DNA from: CAYMPW01 sp964558505
GTDB taxonomy: Archaea; Thermoplasmatota; Thermoplasmata; Methanomassiliicoccales; Methanomethylophilaceae
Direction of reading: 5' to 3'
Length of the DNA: 32,833 nucleotides
Assembly: GCA_964558505.1 (NCBI GenBank)
Contig: CAZLEI010000016.1
Location: forward strand, 1 to 32,833
A model generated the notes under the pieces. That model was not told the origin of the DNA and made no database searches. It worked only from the letters and a program-made list of their open reading frames with translations. A program made the translations under genes and the position numbers. Numbering within the stretch: the first letter of the stretch is position 1; each line of letters starts with the position of its first letter. This document shows positions 32,384 through 32,833 of this stretch, piece after piece.

Positions 32384-32717
32384 TGCAAGGCCGTCTCCCG
32401 ATCCGCAGACGGTGTCATGAGGACGAACATCCCGGCGGGGAGCGAGGGTCAACCCCTCGTCCCTCGGTTCATTCCATCACCTCAGAAACGAGAATTTCGA
32501 TATTCGATCATATCCACTTGTTCACATGTTCCTGAATAAGTCGATAATAAAATATTTTGCTGGGTCGTATGAAAGATGCACGTTTCCGTTTCGACGACAT
32601 GGATTGCGCCATCGATAATGAGGCGATTCCACAGTCGTAATGGCGATCGACCGGAATGCCCGGCGACAGGACATGGCATCACGCCCTGTCGCCCGGGACG
32701 TTTGAGATGATGTCCCC
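32384..32717. other. intergenic region between nitroreductase gene and dapB
   Basis: 334 nt between convergent 3' ends. I see no gene. It contains small hairpins (CCGTCT/AGACGG at 32391-32412; CGAGGG/CCCTCG at 32443-32459), an AT-rich stretch about 32500-32570, and a strong stem near dapB at 32659-32697. Confidence 0.4.
32659..32697. terminator. strong hairpin after dapB
   Basis: CCCGGCGACAGG (32659-32670) pairs with CCTGTCGCCCGGG (32685-32697), 12 bp with one bulge and a 14-nt loop, about 20 nt past the dapB stop. Neither side has a clear T run, so termination is probable only by position. Confidence 0.4.
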
Positions 32718-32833
32718 TCATTCGAGAACATCTGACATCGCGTAGACGACGCCCTTCTTCTGAGAGACGACCCATTTCGCGGCCATGACCGCGCCGCCAA
32801 CGAAGATCTCCCTGGAATGCGCCTGGTGACGGA
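32718..32833 (-). CDS. dapB: 4-hydroxy-tetrahydrodipicolinate reductase, C-terminal fragment
   Basis: The minus strand enters the window in an open frame of 37 residues ending at TGA (32718-32720): RHQAHSREIFVGGAVMAAKW, then VVSQKKGVVYAMSDVLE. This matches the DapB C-terminus, where H-x-A-x-S-R-x-x-F and GAxxAAxW lead to a final YxMxDVL. DapB is the reductase of the diaminopimelate/lysine pathway. The N-terminal dinucleotide domain and the catalytic region lie beyond the window edge, so completeness is unknown. Confidence 0.75.
   Translation of the reverse strand, partial: RHQAHSREIFVGGAVMAAKWVVSQKKGVVYAMSDVLE

Noticed and set aside
1..32833. tRNA, rRNA, CRISPR arrays, insertion sequences
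   Set aside because: No T-arm-like GGTTCRAATCC with a matching cloverleaf, no regularly spaced repeats and no transposase were seen on either strand.

Overview
The window is archaeal. It encodes archaeosine-type TgtA, a KEOPS Pcc1 subunit, archaeal Pth2, a ThiD-ThiN fusion and archaeal-length LeuC and LeuD. Many genes have a TATA box about 24-30 nt upstream of the start codon and no Shine-Dalgarno site, the pattern of leaderless archaeal transcription. The base composition, the gene mix and the near absence of TAG stops (28 TGA, 6 TAA and 1 TAG among the genes called here) suggest a Thermoplasmatota methanogen of the Methanomassiliicoccales type. That placement is inference; no methanogenesis gene lies in the window. 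A 100-N gap flanked by identical 55-nt ends marks this as a draft or metagenome assembly.

Layout. (1) 1-4.8 kb, + strand: a tightly overlapping leucine operon leuA-leuC-leuD-leuB followed by pcc1. (2) 4.8-7.6 kb: tgtA (-), a small uncharacterised gene (-) and the divergent pth2 (+). (3) 7.6-12.5 kb: a thiamine region on the - strand (thiM, thiE, thiDN), with two related small membrane proteins between thiM and thiE and a divergent membrane-anchored FKBP-like isomerase (+). (4) 12.8-15.3 kb, + strand: a CstA-type transporter and small unknown genes. (5) 15.3-22.7 kb: the arginine region, argG-argH (-) diverging from argC-argJ-argB-argD (+) across a control region that holds a perfect 16-bp palindrome. 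Together these run from glutamate to acetylornithine/ornithine and from citrulline to arginine; ornithine carbamoyltransferase and carbamoyl-phosphate synthase are not in the window. (6) 22-27 kb: a universal stress protein, an ACT-domain protein, a YczE-like membrane protein, a RarA/MgsA-like AAA+ ATPase and an asparagine-synthetase-like protein without a glutaminase domain. (7) 27.3-29.5 kb, - strand: two reading frames in the same phase, separated only by one TAG codon, which together read as one secreted protein of six related modules. (8) 29.7-32.8 kb: a tRNA-dihydrouridine synthase, a low-molecular-weight phosphatase, a nitroreductase-like protein and the 3' end of dapB, cut by the window edge.

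The most notable observation is the in-frame TAG at 28343-28345. Three modules lie before it and three related ones after it; the downstream part has no signal peptide and no convincing start of its own, and this is the only TAG ending a frame in the window. In a lineage that can decode UAG as pyrrolysine, this is a candidate UAG-read-through (possibly pyrrolysine-containing) surface protein outside the methylamine methyltransferases. A recent nonsense mutation is the main alternative.
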